Origin: Symbiodinium natans
Lineage: Eukaryota; Sar; Dinophyceae; Suessiales; Symbiodiniaceae
DNA: 64,000 nucleotides
Assembly: GCA_905221605.1 (NCBI GenBank)
Contig: CAJNDS010002088.1
Span: 300,001-364,000, forward strand
Direction of reading: 5' to 3'
This document shows, piece after piece, positions 21,480 to 31,859 of the stretch. Positions within the stretch are counted from its first letter, which is position 1. Each line of letters starts with the position of its first letter. The notes below the pieces were generated by a model that had not been told where the DNA came from, made no database searches, and worked only from the letters and a program-made list of their open reading frames with translations. The position numbers were made by a program, and so were the translations under genes.

Positions 21480-21556
21480 CGATTGCTCGGAAACTGGAAC
21501 GAGCCGCAGCTTCCTTCCCGCGAGGACAGCCTGCAGCCGCAGGGCTGCTCCCTCCT
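21480..21556 (-). CDS. Candidate exon, unrecognised
   Basis: AGAG|GAG then EGAALRLQAVLAGRKLRLVP. The donor region reads CTCCTGGGGTTTAGGG. Confidence 0.4.
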
Positions 21557-21834
21557 CTGAGGAAGAAGGTTTAGGGTTTAGGGTTTAGGGGTTAGGGTTT
21601 AGGGTTTAGGGTTCAGGGTTTAGGGTTCAGGGTTTAGGGTTTAGGGTTCAGGGTTCAGGGTCACTATAGAGACACGGGTACTTGCATGGCCTTCCAGGAC
21701 AGTGTTCACAACATCAGAGCCTGCGTGGTGTACTTGCAAGCCGCAAGCTCGACTCGCGGCAGCAAGGAGCGGGACCACTTTACACACTTGCCATTTCGGG
21801 TTTAGGGTTTAGGGTTTAGGGTTTAGGGTTTAGG

Positions 21835-21948
21835 GCAGCCATTGCAGCTGCAGGCATTTTGCACCGAGCCGAGTCTGAAATTTCTGGAACGGAACGGTTA
21901 CGCTTCACGCTATTTTGCAGGTGCATGGCCTTAATCTGGTCCCTTGCC
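21835..21948 (-). CDS. Candidate exon, unrecognised
   Basis: Long open minus-strand frame with a strongly protein-like translation: EARDQIKAMHLQNSVKRNRS, then VPEISDSARCKMPAA. Confidence 0.45.
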
Positions 21949-22059
21949 TCCCTAAACCCTAAGCCCTAAGCCCTAAACCCTAAACCCTAAACCCCAAACC
22001 CCAAACCCCAAACCCCAAACCGTTCTGAAATCTGGGCCCTTGGGTTTCCATAGGGCATA

Positions 22060-22180
22060 TAAGGGGTTATATGGGGTTTACGAAAATAGGGGACCCACAT
22101 ATAGACCCCCCAAAGAGTAGGATTCCCTTATAACAAGGACCCCAATAACAACCCCTAAAATCGGAAACCACCATATGGGG
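22060..22180. mobile_element. MITE-like element, family E
   Basis: ATATGGGGTTTACGAAAAT on one end and TCGGAAACCACCATATGG on the other; the centre has AGTAGGATTCCCTTATAA. Copies are at 4830-4930, 28010-28105, 60095-60180 and 61980-62075. Confidence 0.65.
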
Positions 22181-22627
22181 TAAAGGGGATGAGGGCTCTA
22201 AGAGTGCTTTAGGGTTCAGGGTTTAGGGTGTGGGGGCCTTCGGGTTCCGAGCCTCAACCCTGCCTTAAGGAACTCGAAACCTACCTTCTGCTGCAGGATT
22301 CTTGCTAAACCCTAAACCCTAAACCCTAAACCCTAAACCCTAAACCCTAAACCCTAAGCCGGAAGGCTTAAACTTCTGAGGTGAGCTACAACACAGGGAC
22401 TACAACACAGGAATTCTTTTCAGGAAAGTTCTGAAGCCGTACAGCACATAAGGGCAGACGCATGGTCCCTTTTACGGTCCCTTTGTTGGGGAACCCTGAC
22501 AGACCGCTTTTTTACCCTATCAATCCCAAGGGTTTATAAATTAGGGCTTAGGGTTTAGGGTTTAGGGTTTAGGGTTTGGGGTTTGGGGTTTAGGGTTTAG
22601 GGTTTAGGGTTACCGCAGAACCTTTGA

Positions 22628-22731
22628 ACATGAGAAGTAGTTAAGGCATGGGGCTCGACTGGACTTGGGAGGGTGACGAAAATCCTGGGGCCGTTCTGTG
22701 GTTGCCGTTCAAGCACATTGCTTGCAATGGC
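22628..22731 (-). CDS. Candidate exon, unrecognised, beside a type-2 introner copy
   Basis: Begins at CTAAAG|GCC, a few bases from the end of the type-2 repeat at 22741-22805. Translation AIASNVLERQPQNGPRIFVT, then LPSPVEPHALTT. The position suggests the repeat is the intron upstream of this exon. Confidence 0.45.
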
Positions 22732-23072
22732 CTTTAGCGGCTTGGCCTTGAAACCCCTTTGAGAAATACAAGTACATGGGGTCCCTTGTAAACCCAGATC
22801 AGGAAAACCTTAAACCCTAAACCTTAAACCCGAAACCCTAAACCCGAAACCCTAAACCCCAGTGAGTGGGTCCTCACCAGGTGGGAGAGGAACGCCCTCT
22901 CCGAGAGTCAGGCCGTCCGAAGAGCCTGTGATGGCCAGGCTCATGACCTGTCAATGGACAACTCTAGACCCTAAACCCTGAAAGCCCTCAATGAGAAGAC
23001 TCTGACACCCTAAAACCTAAACCTCTTCTCCCCCAACACCCTGAAATGCCCTAAAACACCCTGAACAAAACC

Positions 23073-23152
23073 CAACACGAGACAAGACGACAAGACGCGC
23101 CACGGCGAAATGAGCAGCGTAATGCATTGAATCACAAAGCGCACATCGATGT
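23073..23152 (-). CDS. Candidate exon, unrecognised
   Basis: Minus-strand frame WEPFAYIDVRFVIQCITLLI, then SPWRVL. Hydrophobic, possibly a membrane segment. Confidence 0.4.
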
Positions 23153-23267
23153 ACGCAAATGGCTCCCACACATGCCACCCTTCAGGGCTTAGGGGTTAGG
23201 GTTTAGGGCTTAGGGATAACTCCAGAAAGTTGGGTTCTAGTCTGCCAAGCCACGGGATACACTGTAA

Positions 23268-23325
23268 CCACCCCAAAACGACGAGTCGCAAGATGCGCAC
23301 CCACATCTGCCGGGCCACGACAGCC
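23268..23325 (-). CDS. Candidate exon, unrecognised
   Basis: After GGCAG: KAVVARQMWVRILRLVVL. Hydrophobic with spaced arginines. Confidence 0.35.
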
Positions 23326-23647
23326 TTCTGCCTCCCTGAATCCTAAAACACCCTGAACATCCAAAAGACGTAAGCCCTACACCAGGCCACCATGACACCC
23401 TTGTGCCCCCCTAAGCCCTAAACCCTAAACCCTAAACCCTAAACCCTGTTCAAGACCTTGAGTCTCATGTTTAGGGCTCGTAGCATTCGTAGGGTTCGTA
23501 GGGTTTGTAAGGCTTAGGGCTTCACTAGACCCCCCCAACTACTTTTAGGGTTTAGGGTTTAGGGTTTAGGGCTAGACCCCAACAAACCAAAAGCAATCGA
23601 CAGCTCTACGCAGCCTAAACCCGAAAATCGTCGCCAGCTCCCCTCAC

Positions 23648-23752
23648 ACCGACTATTTGCTCAAGAACCCCCACAAAACAACAGAGAATGATCCCTATCT
23701 TGCCCTTAGTAGGAAGAATTGGTCAATTGTTTGGGGGGTTCTTAAGCAAACG
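23648..23752. mobile_element. MITE-like element, family G (intact copy)
   Basis: CTATTTGCTCAAGAACCCCC at the left, GGGGGGTTCTTAAGCAAAC at the right; the middle is GATCCCTATCTTGCCCTTA. Confidence 0.65.
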
Positions 23753-24490
23753 GTAGTAGCTTCCCCTCTTTCAGGATGCTTTCACACAGTAGGGCATTCG
23801 TAAGTAGGCTTGCCCCAAAAATTTCTGCGAACTCTATTTTGTATTTCCTAAGTCCCCTGCTTCTCCAAGGGACCCCCTAAACCCTCAACCCTCAACCCCA
23901 AAAGCGCCCTAAATCCTAAACCCCTACACCCTAAACCCTAAACCCCCTGGGCTCTTTGGAGCCATGCCAATGCCGAAGAGCGCATCTTGAACTGCACTCT
24001 TTGGTGCGCTCTGGTCTGTACAATCTCAAGGGCCTAAAGGAGGGACCCTTATAAGGGACCTTCGGGTTTTTTTAGGGTTATTTAGGGGCTACTGAGGTAT
24101 ATACCCTAAAACCTAAACCCTAAACCCTATATCAGATATATATATATATATATATAGGGGTTAGAGGGAATCAGATGAAGCGTCCCTTCTAGGGGGTCCC
24201 TCCTTATGCCGCTGAACAGTGGCAGGCCCGGGAGCCCGGTGTGCCCATAAGAATCTACCCAGAATTAAATTCTAAACCCTAAACCCTAAACCCCAAACCC
24301 CAAACCCTAAACCCTAACATAAGGCTCACTGGGGGTGGGGGGCTCCAATCTTGCCCGCAGCCTGCATGAGAAGTCTTTAGCCGGTAGCGCTCCCAGGGGG
24401 CTGCTGGGTTTAGGGTTTAGGGTTTAGGGTTTAGGGTATAGGGTTTAGGGTTTAGGGTTTAGGGTTTAGGGTTTAGGGTTTAGGGTGAAG

Positions 24491-25764
24491 TCAGTCGGCA
24501 AACTTATCATCATCAACGACCTTTGTCCGACCTGGATCGGGCACGATTCCAAGTGGGTTCGGCGTCGAGTGCTCCGAGTACCAGTGGCTCACCTCGGATG
24601 CAACCAAGCGGAAGAATTGCCGATGCCCAGCCTCACTCACTGGCAGCGCCTCATGCGGCGTGGTGTCGGTGATCCACGCGATCTCACCGGCCTGAAGATC
24701 GCGCCCTTCGGGCAAGCTCTCGCGGAGGTGGTCGATGTCCCCCAGATGCCCAATGGCAGCACGGTGGACTTGACAGGGCCAAGCCCTGCAGGTGTTGCTC
24801 CAGTTGCTTGCCATAAAGATGCCGCCTGAGCGCTGAACTCGGCCGGGATGCCCCAGACCCCAGGCGGGCATGGTGGCCTGATCGCCCTGGAACAGGAGGC
24901 CCGGGCACTCCACATGCAAACCTGCTCGTCGCTGGGTCGCCCCTGCTGAAACCTCACCTTCCTGAACCGTCAGGTACCTTACTTCTCCAATAACCAAGGG
25001 AGAGGAAAAAAAAACATTACTATTCCTACGAAATAAGGAACCCCCAAAAAGTTTACAAAGTTTAACTCTTGGCTAAGTGAGGTACCAGATCTCGCCCTTG
25101 TTCCGGCAAAAGCTTGGCATCATGTCCGTACACTGGTTAATCAAGTCCCAGTATTGGCTGCAGCTGGCTGGCAGGGAGCTGGGATCTAAAATTTTGAATG
25201 GCATCATGTTGATGTTCAACCCCGTTGGCGCGGGAAACTCGCGGACAACACCAACAATATCAACAGCCTCCGGGTTGTCTTTGATGCAGCTAGCGTATTC
25301 AGCGGGCCTGACGTTGCACTTCATGACAACCACCTGGACAGAGACGCTGTCGCCTGTCAAGCCCTTTGCCTTCACCACAGAATGGAGCACATCTTTCAGA
25401 GTCCATCCCTCACCGATCACATCGCAGCCCCCAATCAAAAGCTGCACGCGCCCTTCCGGAACTCCTCCGATTGCGCGGGCAATCCGTAACCGCAGCACCG
25501 CAATCGTCTCATCCAGCTTTGGTGGCGTCTTGAGTGGCACCGCCGCCCCGCTTGCCATCATTGTACCTAAGCTCGCCAGTGACCTACACGAACTCAAAGC
25601 CCTAACCCCCCTAAACCCCAAACCTCAAACCCTAAAGCCTAAACCCTAAACCCTAACCCTGTTCGAAATAAGGGTACTACTGGGGGGCATCCCTAGGTAC
25701 ATGTAAAGCTCGTCATGGGAGACTCAGGTTCCGCAGATGCCTCCACGCCTGCCGAAGTTGCCAT
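24491..25764 (-). CDS. Ubiquitin-like N-terminus plus unnamed C-terminal domain, three exons, 343 aa
   Basis: Exons 25701-25764, 25086-25566 and 24491-24977 (1032 nt; phases 1 and 2 agree). The start is the ATG at 25762-25764 (MATSAGVEASAEPESPMTSF). Splicing the first intron completes a ubiquitin-like strand pair before KLDETIAVLRLRIARAIGG and VQLLIGGCDVIGEGWTLKDV. The C-terminal half reads GLHVECPGLL, GDIDHLRESLPEGRDLQAGE, ITDTTPHEALPV, HRQFFRLVASEVSHWYSEHS and TPNPLGIVPD, stopping at 24491 just before a TTTAGGG block. The spacing of HVE, TPHE and RQFFR recalls the H-x-D/E...H...R set of 2-oxoglutarate/Fe(II) oxygenases, but that is inference from residues alone. The frame is intact and the domain looks conserved. 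Confidence 0.85.
24978..25085 (-). mobile_element. Introner-like element, type 1 (intron 2 of the 343-aa gene)
   Basis: 108-bp intron flanked by a perfect direct repeat GGTACCT. In sense it runs G|GTACCTCACTTAGCCA ... TTGGAGAAGTAAG|GTACCTG. Removing it leaves one GGTACCT and an uninterrupted frame (EIWYLTVQEGE). The donor GT comes from the duplicated target; the acceptor uses A from the element and G from the target. Terminal inverted repeat CTTAGCCAA versus CTTCTCCAA. Confidence 0.9.
25567..25700 (-). mobile_element. Intron 1 of the 343-aa gene, flanked by GTAC, containing telomere motif
   Basis: T|GTACCTAGGGATGCC ... GAGCTTAG|GTACA. GTAC occurs at both edges. Inside are about six degenerate CCCTAAA units and the word AGTAGTACCCTTATTTCG, shared with 19585-19680 and, more loosely, with 50244-50359. 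Confidence 0.7.
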
Positions 25765-25979
25765 GGCAAGTGAGCCCAGGGGGGGGCTGCTACTGAAAGA
25801 CGATCTCAATGAGCCCAATACCCCTGAATTAAGGAATGTTAAGGATCCCTTGATAGTCTAAGGTACATTCCTGAACTAAGTCCACGTTAGCTGTTCTTTC
25901 TCCTGCCCAACTGGGCTTGCGGTGCCACTTACATACAACGATACGGTGGAATCCTTATGGTAGGAACCCCCAAGTTACG

Positions 25980-26290
25980 TACCCTAAACCCTAAACCCTA
26001 AACCCTAAACCCTAAACCCTAAACCCTAAACCCTAAACCCTAAACCCTAAACCTCGATTTGCCTAAGGCTTGAACGCGTCAGTCCGTGCTTTGGTGGGGA
26101 CTTTGGCAGTGGGCCTGGCTGAGCCAAGGACCTCCACGCAGAGATGCAAGTTCTCTGTCCAACAGTCGGACACCCAAATCCCCGAACCCTTACCCCTAAA
26201 TCCCAATTCCTGATCCCTAAACCCTAAACCCTAAACCCTAAACCCTAAACCCTAAACCCTACACCTTCACCCTCCGGGCTCGGGGATTGG
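25980..26290. repeat. CCCTAAA blocks with a small island
   Basis: Blocks at 25981-26052 and 26215-26260. The island between them has minus-strand frames of uncertain value (for example DRELASLRG before a GTCCTTGG donor near 26140). Confidence 0.5.
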
Positions 26291-26370
26291 GGTTTGGAGA
26301 CTGATGTGCCCACACAAAGAGCACTTCCGCTTGGCACACCCTACACACGCCCATCAGAGTTTGTGAGGAT

Positions 26371-27224
26371 CACAAACTGGGTGGCGGCGCCCGTAAGAGG
26401 CCGTGCGAGTGAACACATTTTTTGTTTACATTTTTCGCGTCGGGGGCTAAAAACCCAAGCGAAACACACATTTTCGTGATCACCGCAGCATTTGCAGGAC
26501 TCGAAAACACTGAAGGGTTAGGTCATTTTTTCGGAAAAATGCATTTTCGCTCGAAGCCTGATCTTTTTTTTGTTGTATTTTTCCAGGGGGGGGTCCTTGT
26601 TTTTTGAAGTTTTGGACGCGTTTTTTGCTCGAATTTGCGCTCTCGCCTAGGCGCGGGCATGTTTTGCTCATTCCCCATGTTGAACTTTCAAATGGCGATT
26701 TTCGGTTCGGGAAGTTTTTTCTGCGTTATGGCTCCGGCAGTTCAGGTTCGAAATAGTGCTCTCGCCACAGCGCAGGCATGATTTTCTGGAATTGCGCTTT
26801 GGTTGTAACCCAACAGACTTGTGCACTGGATCCTGAAAGTGGCCTCAAGTTGATTCTTCTTCAGGCTTCAAGGTTCAAAGTTTAGGGTTCAGGTTTCAGG
26901 ATTTGGGTTTGCACTGCTTGGACTATTCTTTTGGGTTTAAGGATCGTTTGTTTGTTGTGTTTTTTCTAGGGGGTGTCGTTTTGAAGTTTCGGACACTTTT
27001 TTGCTTGAAATTGCGCTCTCGCCTAGGCGCGGGCGCGTTTTGCTTATAAACCCCGAATTTAACAGCAAGGGTTTAGGCCTTTGGGGATTAGGGGTTCAGG
27101 CTTTGGAGTTGCAGGTGTGAAGTCCCAAGTCACGTGATTACCCCCCACCCCCCCCCCCACCCCGAGCCCCAGAAATTGTGGTTACTCGCACGGCCTCTTA
27201 GAGGCGCCGTCTCCACAAACTGGG
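26371..27224. mobile_element. 0.85-kb inverted-repeat element with internal direct repeats
   Basis: Left arm about 26371-26416 and right arm about 27178-27224 are inverted copies. Shared words are AAGAGGCCGTGCGAGT (identical), GGCGCC and ACAAACTGGG. Inside, a segment of about 100 bp occurs twice in the same orientation (26565-26670 and 26945-27050), including GCGCTCTCGCCTAGGCGCGG; a third, more diverged piece is at 26745-26790. T-rich, unlike its surroundings. No protein recognised. Confidence 0.65.
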
Positions 27225-27359
27225 CTTTAGGGTTTATAGGGTTTAGGGTTCAGGGCTTAGGGTTTAACAGGGTTCAGTGTTTAGGGTTGGGATGCAAGTT
27301 ATGCAGGCGCAATGGTTAGCTAGGGTCTCTGTTTCTGTTTTGGGAGAAGGCCACGCAGG

Positions 27360-27540
27360 CCTGACCCTACCCTAAACCCTAAACCCTGAAGGCTAAACCC
27401 TAAACCACAAAACCTGAACCCTGAACCCTGAACCCTGAACCCTAAACCCTGAACCCTGAACCGTAAACCGTAAACCGTAAACCCTAAACCCTGAACCCTA
27501 AACACTAAACCCTAAACCCTAAACCCTAAACCCTAAACCC
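27360..27540. repeat. Telomere-variant block
   Basis: CCCTAAACCCTGAACC and CCGTAAACCGTAAACC units, a mixture of variant telomere words in one orientation. Confidence 0.8.
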
Positions 27541-27551
27541 ATCCCGAGTTT

Positions 27552-27635
27552 CCCTGCGAGAGCCTGGGAGGTCGTGGCAGCAGTGCCGCGTGCTCTGCTG
27601 GCTGTGGCCGCGGCAGCTGCCAACTTCCGACGCTG
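27552..27635 (-). CDS. Candidate exon, unrecognised
   Basis: AAG|GCAGCG then ASEVGSCRGHSQQSTRHCCH, or an alternative frame. The plus strand is open too, so strand choice rests on the splice signals. Confidence 0.3.
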
Positions 27636-27805
27636 CCTTAGGGTTTAGGGTTTAGGGTTTAGCCTTTAGGGTTTAGGGTTTAGGGCTTAGGGTTTAGGGT
27701 GTAGGGTTTGAGGTTTATAGGGTTTAGGGTTGAGGGTTGAGGGTTGAGGGTTTGAGGCTTATAGGGTTTAGGGTTAGGGTTTAGGTTTTGGGCCTTAGGG
27801 TTTAT

Positions 27806-27905
27806 TGGGATGTTCCCCCTTGTACTAACAGTCCTTCATGGGGATTCTCATAAGGGATACGATAATCCCCATTAAGGACTGTTAGTATGAGGGGGAACAT
27901 CCCAA
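27806..27905. mobile_element. MITE-like element, family B, near-perfect hairpin
   Basis: 100 bp made of two arms of about 40 bp: TTGGGATGTTCCCCCTTGTA ... and the inverted copy ending GGGGGAACATCCCAA, with ACTAACAGTCCTTMATGGGG in both. Copies or fragments: 20534-20635, 45620-45716, 49466-49545 and 63045-63110. Confidence 0.85.
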
Positions 27906-28009
27906 GTTTCGGGTCTGGCGTGGTCTAAAGATTACCAAAGGGTCCATGTACCTATATAGTACATAATTGGGGATTGAAAGGGGATCCTATGTGGTAGCTT
28001 CAGGGCCCA

Positions 28010-28105
28010 AGTATATACCACATGGGAGTTTACGAAAATATGGGACCCCCCAAAATAGTAGGATTCCCTCATAATGAGGACCCCAATAAGGTACCCCGAC
28101 TTTCC
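28010..28105. mobile_element. MITE-like element, family E
   Basis: ACCACATGGGAGTTTACGAA followed by AGTAGGATTCCCTCATAATG and CCCCAATAAGGTACC. The right end is lost into a CCCTAAA block. Confidence 0.55.
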
Positions 28106-28414
28106 TAAACCCTAAACCTTGAACCGTAAACCCTAAACCCTAAACCTAAACCATTTAAGAAAATTGCAGGGACTAGGCTCGAGACTTAGGGAAACGCCGT
28201 GGGGGCTTCGAGGCTTTGCAAGGTTTAAGGAATTTACAGAGGCTGATCGGACTTGGATGCTTCCCAGATATCCTAAACCCTAAACCCTAAACCCTAAACC
28301 CGAAGGTAAAAACGGGTTAGATGGGCCTGGGGTTTTTCCCTCTCCTGTTACTGCCCTGCACCTATCTCAGTTCTTCATCAAGAACAAGAGGAATAGGTGT
28401 CCTATATCCCACCT

Positions 28415-28568
28415 CCCTATAACTGCTACTGTCTTAAGAACCACCCCCCCCCCCCAACAAAAACAAACAAACAAAGATCCCTATACTGCCCTATAAGGAG
28501 ATGCTATGTCTGTTTCACTTTTCTATTGTTGTTTGGGGGGGGGGGGGGTGCTTAAGCAATTACTAGAT
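28415..28568. mobile_element. MITE-like element, family G
   Basis: CTGCTACTGTCTTAAGAACC on the left, GTGCTTAAGCAATTACTAG on the right, expanded by poly-C and poly-G tracts. Confidence 0.55.
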
Positions 28569-28599
28569 TATGACATGGCGGGTCACAAAATGAACACGG

Positions 28600-28665
28600 G
28601 CCTAGACGAGAGTGCGATTCAACACCATGGACGAAGCCAAAAGAAGGTAGTTTGCGATGTCTCAG
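28600..28665 (-). CDS. Candidate exon, unrecognised
   Basis: DIANYLLLASSMVLNRTL followed by a CTC|GTCTAG donor. Hydrophobic. Confidence 0.4.
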
Positions 28666-29116
28666 GATCAGGGTTTAGGGTTTAGGGTTTAGGGTTTAGG
28701 GTTTAGGGTTTAGGTTTAGGGTTTAGGGCCAAAATGCGACCACCGCTCGAGGAAAAAGGCCGCGTATCGTGCGCGCGTTTCCCGGGCGCTGCTCGCAGCA
28801 GCTCAATATAACCCTCTTAATACCCTGAAGGTAAGAACCCCTAGTTCGGGGGTAAACCCCTATAAAATAGAAACAACCCGAAACAAAGCCTATACATCCG
28901 AAGCCCCTGTCGGGCTTAATGATCGGTGACAACAACGGGACCCTCATTTCGAGAACGTAAACCCTCTATAAGCTGTCTACACCCGAAGTAACTTTCGGGC
29001 TGACCAAACATTGCCAAAAAAGGAGCCCATAATTCAAACAACTACCCGCCCTAAACCCTAAACCCTAAACCCTAAACCCTAAACCCTAAACCCTAAACCC
29101 CCCTGCCGCGCACCTC

Positions 29117-29218
29117 TCCGGGAGCAGCGTCGTCAGCTCAAGGCTTGCCTTGCTCGCGGCCGCCCGGCCCAAGGCGCCGACCCCGCCCCCGCCACCGGGG
29201 CCCTTCAGGGACGCCTCG
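29117..29218 (-). CDS. Candidate exon, unrecognised
   Basis: After GGCGAG|G: SLKGPGGGGGVGALGRAAAS, then KASLELTTLLPER and a GTGCGC donor. High GC, a glycine-rich turn, then a helix. CCCTAAA lies on the left and TTTAGGG on the right. Confidence 0.45.
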
Positions 29219-29292
29219 CCGGGGGAGGGTTTCGGGTTTAGGGTTTAGGGTTTAGGGTTTAGGGCTAGGGTTTAGGGCTAGGGTTTAGGGTT

Positions 29293-29737
29293 TACTTGGA
29301 GGCTCATGGTACTTGCTAACCGATTATGACTGTACTTATAACTAAACTTATAACCATGTTAGGGCACTTCAGGGGCTTATAAGTGGGTTATAAGTACAAT
29401 TATAACTGGTTAATAAGTACCATGAGCCTCCAAGTAGGGTTTCGGATCGGGTTTAGGGCTTTACGTGTGGAAGGTTTAGGGTTTAGGCTTGCAGTTTATA
29501 GGGTTCGGGCTTAGGGCTTAGGATTTGGGGTTTAGGGTTTAGGGTTACAGTCTATAGGGCTTAGGGTTTAGGGAGGCCTTTTGGGGAGGTGGAGGGGTCG
29601 CCTTATGGAGGTTCATGGTACTTATTGACCAATTATGACTGTACTCATAACCCACTTATAAACCCCTTAAAGTGCCCTAATATGGTTATTAGAAGTACAG
29701 ATATACTTGGTTAGTAAGTGCCATGAACCTCCAAGTG
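29293..29737. mobile_element. Two family-A MITE-like elements
   Basis: Copies at 29293-29435 (TTACTTGGAGGCTCATGGTA to GAGCCTCCAAGTAG) and 29603-29737 (CTTATGGAGGTTCATGGTAC to CATGAACCTCCAAGTG), separated by degenerate TTTAGGG. Confidence 0.75.
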
Positions 29738-30107
29738 AGATCTGAAAGGCTTTAGGGCTTAGCTTCGATTTTCTTTTTTTTTGAGGGCCTTGGGGTTTAA
29801 GATTGTGGGTTGGGTTTGGGGCTCATGGAGTTTAGGGTTTAGGGTTTAGGGTTTAGGGTTTAGGGTTTAGGGTCTCGGGTCTTTTGGGCTTAGGGACATG
29901 GATTTGCTGCGTCTTTGGCTTGTCGTGTATGGGCTTGCCAGGGTTTCGAAGCCTCGGCCGCCCCTAACCCCTAAACTCTAAACCTTAAATCCTAAACGCT
30001 AAACCTTAAATCCTAAACCCTAAACCCTAAATCCTAAACCCTTTAAACCCGAAACCCTGAACCCCAAACGCTACTCTTTAAACCCTAAACCCTAAACCCT
30101 AAACCCG

Positions 30108-30168
30108 GCTTGGAGGATCTGGGAACTGAGTAAGAAGGTACAATGCAGAGTTCCAGTAGCCCCAAAAG
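30108..30168 (-). CDS. Candidate exon, unrecognised
   Basis: Minus-strand frame FWGYWNSALYLLTQFPDPP. Aromatic and hydrophobic. Confidence 0.4.
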
Positions 30169-30732
30169 TGAGCTAAGCCGGGTTGTCTATCTCAATAACG
30201 CTACTTAATACCTGTAACTTATTTCAAGTGCCCCTATCCTCCAAATAAACCCCCCTAGAACCTATCCCTAATAAGGCTCCAAATAGCTGAAAAGCCTGAT
30301 TTAAGAGGGCCTTTAGGCCCAAAAGCCCTAAAATAAGAGTCCTTAGAGCCTTAGGGTATACATAAACGCCCTAACCCCTAAACCCGGCAATCGGTATATA
30401 TGTATATAGATATACGCCCTAATCCTAATCCCTCAACGCTATGCACTCTAAAAACGCTGGCGGCCCTAGTCGAACTCCCTCCAGGATGGGTGATGCCCAT
30501 AAGCAGTAGAAACCGGTTAAAGGGCCTTGTTTCCGGACTACAGTTTAGGGTTTAGGGAGCACGTAGCCTCTACACCCGAAAGCCGAAACCCTCTACACCC
30601 TAAACCCCACCCGAAATGCAAAACCCTATAACTTGTAACCCAAAACCCCAAACCCCCAAGGAAAGCATACACCCCATATAGACCCTATACCCTATACAAC
30701 CCAAGGGCCATTAAGCACATCTCAGTTTGAAG

Positions 30733-30785
30733 GCAGAACTGTCGATGAACATTCTCAGAATCTCACGTGCTACTGGACCTGGAGC
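30733..30785 (-). CDS. Candidate exon, unrecognised
   Basis: Minus-strand frame APGPVAREILRMFIDSSAF. Both flanks are telomere-variant sequence. Confidence 0.35.
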
Positions 30786-30833
30786 CAGGGTTTAGGGTTT
30801 AGGGCCTAACTCGGAAGCTGCGCCCAAGCGGTC

Positions 30834-31285
30834 ACTGGCGAAGTTCGTGGTCACTGCAACATATACAAGCCGCCACAGCATGACGCGACAGCTTCGCCTT
30901 CTCGTGCATCTTCTGCATCATCGTCAGCTCCGGCTGCAAGGCTTCCATGCTGTACGAAGTGTCTGGTGTGGTCAACTTTTTGTTTTGCGCAGCAGCTTCA
31001 ACGCTGCGTCTGACTTCATCAGCATCTTGGTCACAGAAGCCATCGATGCACTGCTCCAGCACGTCCCAAGAATGTGCTTTTGCAAGGCCTTCCAGGACAG
31101 GTTGTAGTGTTGCAGGTGGAGCACGGCTTGTGACCCTAAACCCTAAACCCTAAACCTTTAACCCTCAGCAAGTGCCGCCACAGCAACTTCAGGTTTGGCG
31201 ATGTCATGTTGCGAAATCCAAGCTCGCAGCTGTGCTGCAGCAAGGGCTTCCTGCTGCATGTCTTCAGGCCAGTGACAGCATAAGG
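30834..31285 (-). CDS. Two candidate exons separated by a 20-odd-base telomere-motif gap
   Basis: Exon one (about 31165-31285) reads CCHWPEDMQQEALAAAQLRA, then WISQHDIAKPEVAVAALAE. Exon two (about 30834-31133) reads VTSRAPPATLQPVLEGLAKA, then HSWDVLEQCIDGF, DADEVRRSVEAAAQNKKL and so on. What separates them is little more than GGTTAAAGGTTTAGGGTTTA, with an in-frame stop. If real, the gap is either an extremely short intron made of telomere motif or a telomere insertion breaking the gene. Helical, charged protein; no family recognised. Confidence 0.45.
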
Positions 31286-31294
31286 TGTAACCCT

Positions 31295-31415
31295 AAACCC
31301 TAAACCCTAAACCCTAAACCCTAAACCCTAAACCCTAAACCCTAAACCCTAAACCCTAAACCCTAAACCCTAAACCCTAAACCCTAAACCCTAAACCCTA
31401 AACCCTAAACCGTCA
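31295..31415. repeat. CCCTAAA block, 16-17 perfect units
   Basis: Uninterrupted (CCCTAAA)n, one of the most perfect blocks in the window. Confidence 0.95.
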
Positions 31416-31458
31416 CCCTTAGGCCTAAACCCTGCATGAACCCTAAACCCACCCAAAC

Positions 31459-31548
31459 CCCGCCCTGTGGCGCCTCTGGGGCCAGGGTGGTGCCCTGTGT
31501 CAGCGCGGGCGTCGCAGCCCAGAGACCAGCACCCAGCAAAGTGGCCTC
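31459..31548 (-). CDS. Candidate exon, unrecognised
   Basis: CCCCAG|GAG ... GGC GGG|GTTTGGG, exactly 30 codons in phase 0: EATLLGAGLWAATPALTQGT, then TLAPEAPQGG. The donor is the start of a telomere-like repeat. Confidence 0.45.
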
Positions 31549-31859
31549 CTGGGGGTCTTTTGTATAGCGATGCATCTTTATGTTTTATGTATACATACAC
31601 ATATGGGTTTAGGGTTTAGGGTTTAGGGTTTCGGGTTTAGGGTTTAGGGTCTAGGGTTTAGGGATATATGCGTAGTAATGATGTAGAAGAAGTATCTACG
31701 CATGCATTTACACGTATATGCATGTGTATGTATATGGGTGCACGCATCTATGTACTTATAGCTTTAGAACTCTTGTTTCTACCAACCTTGTAGATCTATG
31801 AACGAACCTCATACACATAGGCATAAATAATTACTATGTGTATATATAAATACATATGT

